This document shows, piece after piece, positions 62,813 through 64,000 of a stretch of 64,000 nt of DNA. The notes beneath the pieces were generated by a model. The model saw only the letters and a list, made by a program, of their open reading frames with translations, was not told the origin of the DNA and searched no databases. The position numbers and the translations under genes are program-made. The DNA is from Nocardiopsis sinuspersici (GTDB lineage Bacteria; Actinomycetota; Actinomycetes; Streptosporangiales; Streptosporangiaceae). The DNA lies in NCBI GenBank assembly GCA_008638415.1, contig VWVT01000011.1:165937-229936 (forward strand), written 5' to 3'. How positions within the stretch are numbered: position 1 is the stretch's first letter; the number at the start of each line of letters is the position of its first letter.

Positions 62813-63313
62813 TCAGTCGTCCTCGTCGCCGGTCAGGGCGTCCACCGCCACCGCCACGCCGATCACCAGTGCGGGGTCGCCGCCGACGTCGTGGCGGTGG
62901 GTGTTGACGTCCACGGCGTAGGTGTCCCGGACACGGAACCACTTGCGGGACACGTGCGCGACGGTGCCGTGCTCGTCGCTGATCACGTACTCCTTGCCGA
63001 GGAAGTCCCCGACCACCTCCCAGTCCGGTGCGCCCTCCACCTCCACCGTGAGTTTGTCGCGCACGGGGTTGACCAGGCGCTTGCGCACGGTGGCCGAGGC
63101 GCCGCCCTCGCGTTCGACGCGCATCTGGTCGCGCACCTTGAACAGCTTCTTGCGGATGACCGCCAGGACGTTGCCCTCGGTGTCCTTGAGCTCGAAGGTC
63201 GTGCGCACCCGCAACGCCTTGCCGTCGACGAGGAAGACCTTGCGTTCCTCCTCGTCGGTCACCCAGTAGTCGTCACCGATGTCGAACACGCGTTCGCGTA
63301 TCAAGAACTTCAT
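62813..63313 (-). CDS. LURP-one-related (Tubby-like) protein
   Basis: This 166-residue protein matches the LURP-one-related family, a beta-barrel fold related to Tubby and scramblases. The repeated two-part pattern is KFLIRERVFDIGDDYWVTDE, then VIRKKLFKVRDQM and VSRKWFRVRDTYAVD. The C-terminus DALTGDEDD is acidic. Function in bacteria is unknown; a membrane or lipid-binding role is possible. It is convergent with the HATPase gene and divergent from the VOC-protein gene. Confidence 0.85.
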   Translation of the reverse strand: MKFLIRERVFDIGDDYWVTDEEERKVFLVDGKALRVRTTFELKDTEGNVLAVIRKKLFKVRDQMRVEREGGASATVRKRLVNPVRDKLTVEVEGAPDWEVVGDFLGKEYVISDEHGTVAHVSRKWFRVRDTYAVDVNTHRHDVGGDPALVIGVAVAVDALTGDEDD

Positions 63314-63469
63314 ACTCCGAAGTTAGGGCACCCCCGCCCGGCGCACCAGGGGCCTCTCCGCCCTGTGGACGACCGCCCTCGAAACGCGGTGCCCGTACGG
63401 GGCGGAGGGCTCCACTGGGACCGGACCGGTCAGGAATCGAGAAGCGCGGGCCACGGGGCCGTATCTAGC

Positions 63470-63889
63470 ATGAACGTCATGGACATCACCATTCACACGA
63501 GCTTCCTTCCGCATGAGGACCCGGACGCGTCCCTGGCCTTCTACCGCGACACCCTCGGCTTCGAGGTCCGCAGCGACGTCGGACAGGGCGTGATGCGCTG
63601 GATCACGGTCGGCCCCGTCGGCCAGCCCGGCACGTCCATCCTCCTGGCGCCGCCGGCGGCCGATCCGGGGATCACCGAGGAGGAGCGCCGCACCATCGCC
63701 GAGATGATGGCCAAGGGAACCTACGGCTGGATCCTGCTGGCCACCCGGGACCTCGACGGCACCTTCGAGAAGGTGCAGTCCGGCGACGCCGAGGTCGTCC
63801 AGGAGCCGACCGAGCAGCCCTACGGCGTCCGCGACTGCGCCTTCCGCGACCCCGCGGGCAACCTGGTCCGCATCCAGGAGCTTTGCTGA
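63470..63889 (+). CDS. VOC (glyoxalase/bleomycin-resistance fold) protein
   Basis: This 139-residue protein has the two-module VOC fold. Metal-binding positions are consistent with His near the start (TIHTSFLPHED), and Glu in the final RIQEL segment, as in antibiotic-resistance and dioxygenase relatives. The typical LAFYRDTLGFEV (about 23-34) and FRDPAGNLVRIQEL (about 125-138) are clear. ATG 63479 would remove three residues and is an equally good start. A TATCTA -10-like box (63462-63467) sits very close to the start. The substrate is not known. Confidence 0.88.
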   Translation: MNVMDITIHTSFLPHEDPDASLAFYRDTLGFEVRSDVGQGVMRWITVGPVGQPGTSILLAPPAADPGITEEERRTIAEMMAKGTYGWILLATRDLDGTFEKVQSGDAEVVQEPTEQPYGVRDCAFRDPAGNLVRIQELC

Positions 63890-63956
63890 GCCCCGGCCTC
63901 CGACCCCGCCACCTGCTCCGGCACGCGCCCGGACATCGACGAAACGGAGTTCTCCC

Positions 63957-64000
63957 ATGTGCCATCCCTCATGGGGACGCGTGCGCACCGAGGCGCATCG
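63957..64000 (+). CDS. Start of an unidentified gene (runs off window)
   Basis: An ATG at 63957 is preceded by ACGGAG and opens a frame that is still open at the window end (14 codons, beginning MCHPSWG). It follows the VOC gene by 67 bases on the same strand. Too little is present to name it. Confidence 0.45.
   Translation, partial: MCHPSWGRVRTEAH

Overview
The window is a 64 kb piece of chromosome from a very GC-rich actinomycete. Third codon positions are almost all G or C, and GTG starts and 4-base GTGA gene overlaps are frequent. Two features point to the actinomycete side: a four-gene conservon (cvnABCD) and a GuaB1-type enzyme. Overall gene content resembles Nocardiopsis or a related Streptosporangiales genus; that genus-level guess is inference. 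No rRNA, tRNA, CRISPR array, prophage or intact insertion sequence is visible, so the window looks like core chromosome with a few accessory islands.

Layout. 1-715: 5' part of glgE. 1455-3710: class A penicillin-binding protein. 3815-7042: TPP riboswitch and a ykoEDC thiamine/HMP uptake operon. 7096-15752: enoyl-CoA hydratase, Ser/Thr kinase, etfBA, stand-alone LigD-type polymerase, aldehyde dehydrogenase. 15860-25362: envelope-glycan locus with two methyltransferases, a GT-C membrane protein, an acyltransferase, a DUF3068 protein, and homologues of the decaprenyl-phosphoribose synthase, DprE1 and DprE2. 25375-28848: MFS transporter and two tandem DUF2236 oxygenase-like genes. 29099-33153: conservon. 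33727-39159: DUF3592 protein, endonuclease V, GuaB1-type dehydrogenase, CDP-alcohol phosphatidyltransferase, acyltransferase. 39614-49831: M20 and M48 peptidases, EF-G2-like GTPase, CPBP protease, hydrolase, MFS exporter, coiled-coil secreted protein, peptide deformylase. 49940-57908: nucleotidyltransferase, degenerate CbiX-like protein, phosphotransferase, orphan KdpDE and a membrane protein. 57975-64000: AGPS-like flavoprotein, TetR regulator and GlpD, then an HATPase protein, a LURP-one protein, a VOC protein and the start of a further gene.

How the parts work together. The strongest system-level signal is at 15860-25362. It holds the three enzymes that make decaprenylphosphoryl-arabinose in mycobacteria, beside a GT-C protein, an O-acyltransferase and two methyltransferases. 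The two divergent promoter regions of this locus carry boxes fitting TnnAACnnGTTnnA, the KstR consensus of mycolic-acid actinomycetes. This suggests a coordinately regulated arabinose-type surface glycan or glycolipid in a lineage not known for arabinogalactan. A second candidate is the AGPS-like oxidase / TetR / GlpD cluster, which could feed dihydroxyacetone phosphate into an ether-lipid-like reaction. Smaller observations are a probably leaderless 50-codon ORF coupled to etfB, a CRP-like palindrome downstream-oriented between glgE and the PBP gene, a dispersed repeat that supplies the stop codons of two genes, and several family members missing catalytic residues (CbiX-like, KdpD, CPBP).
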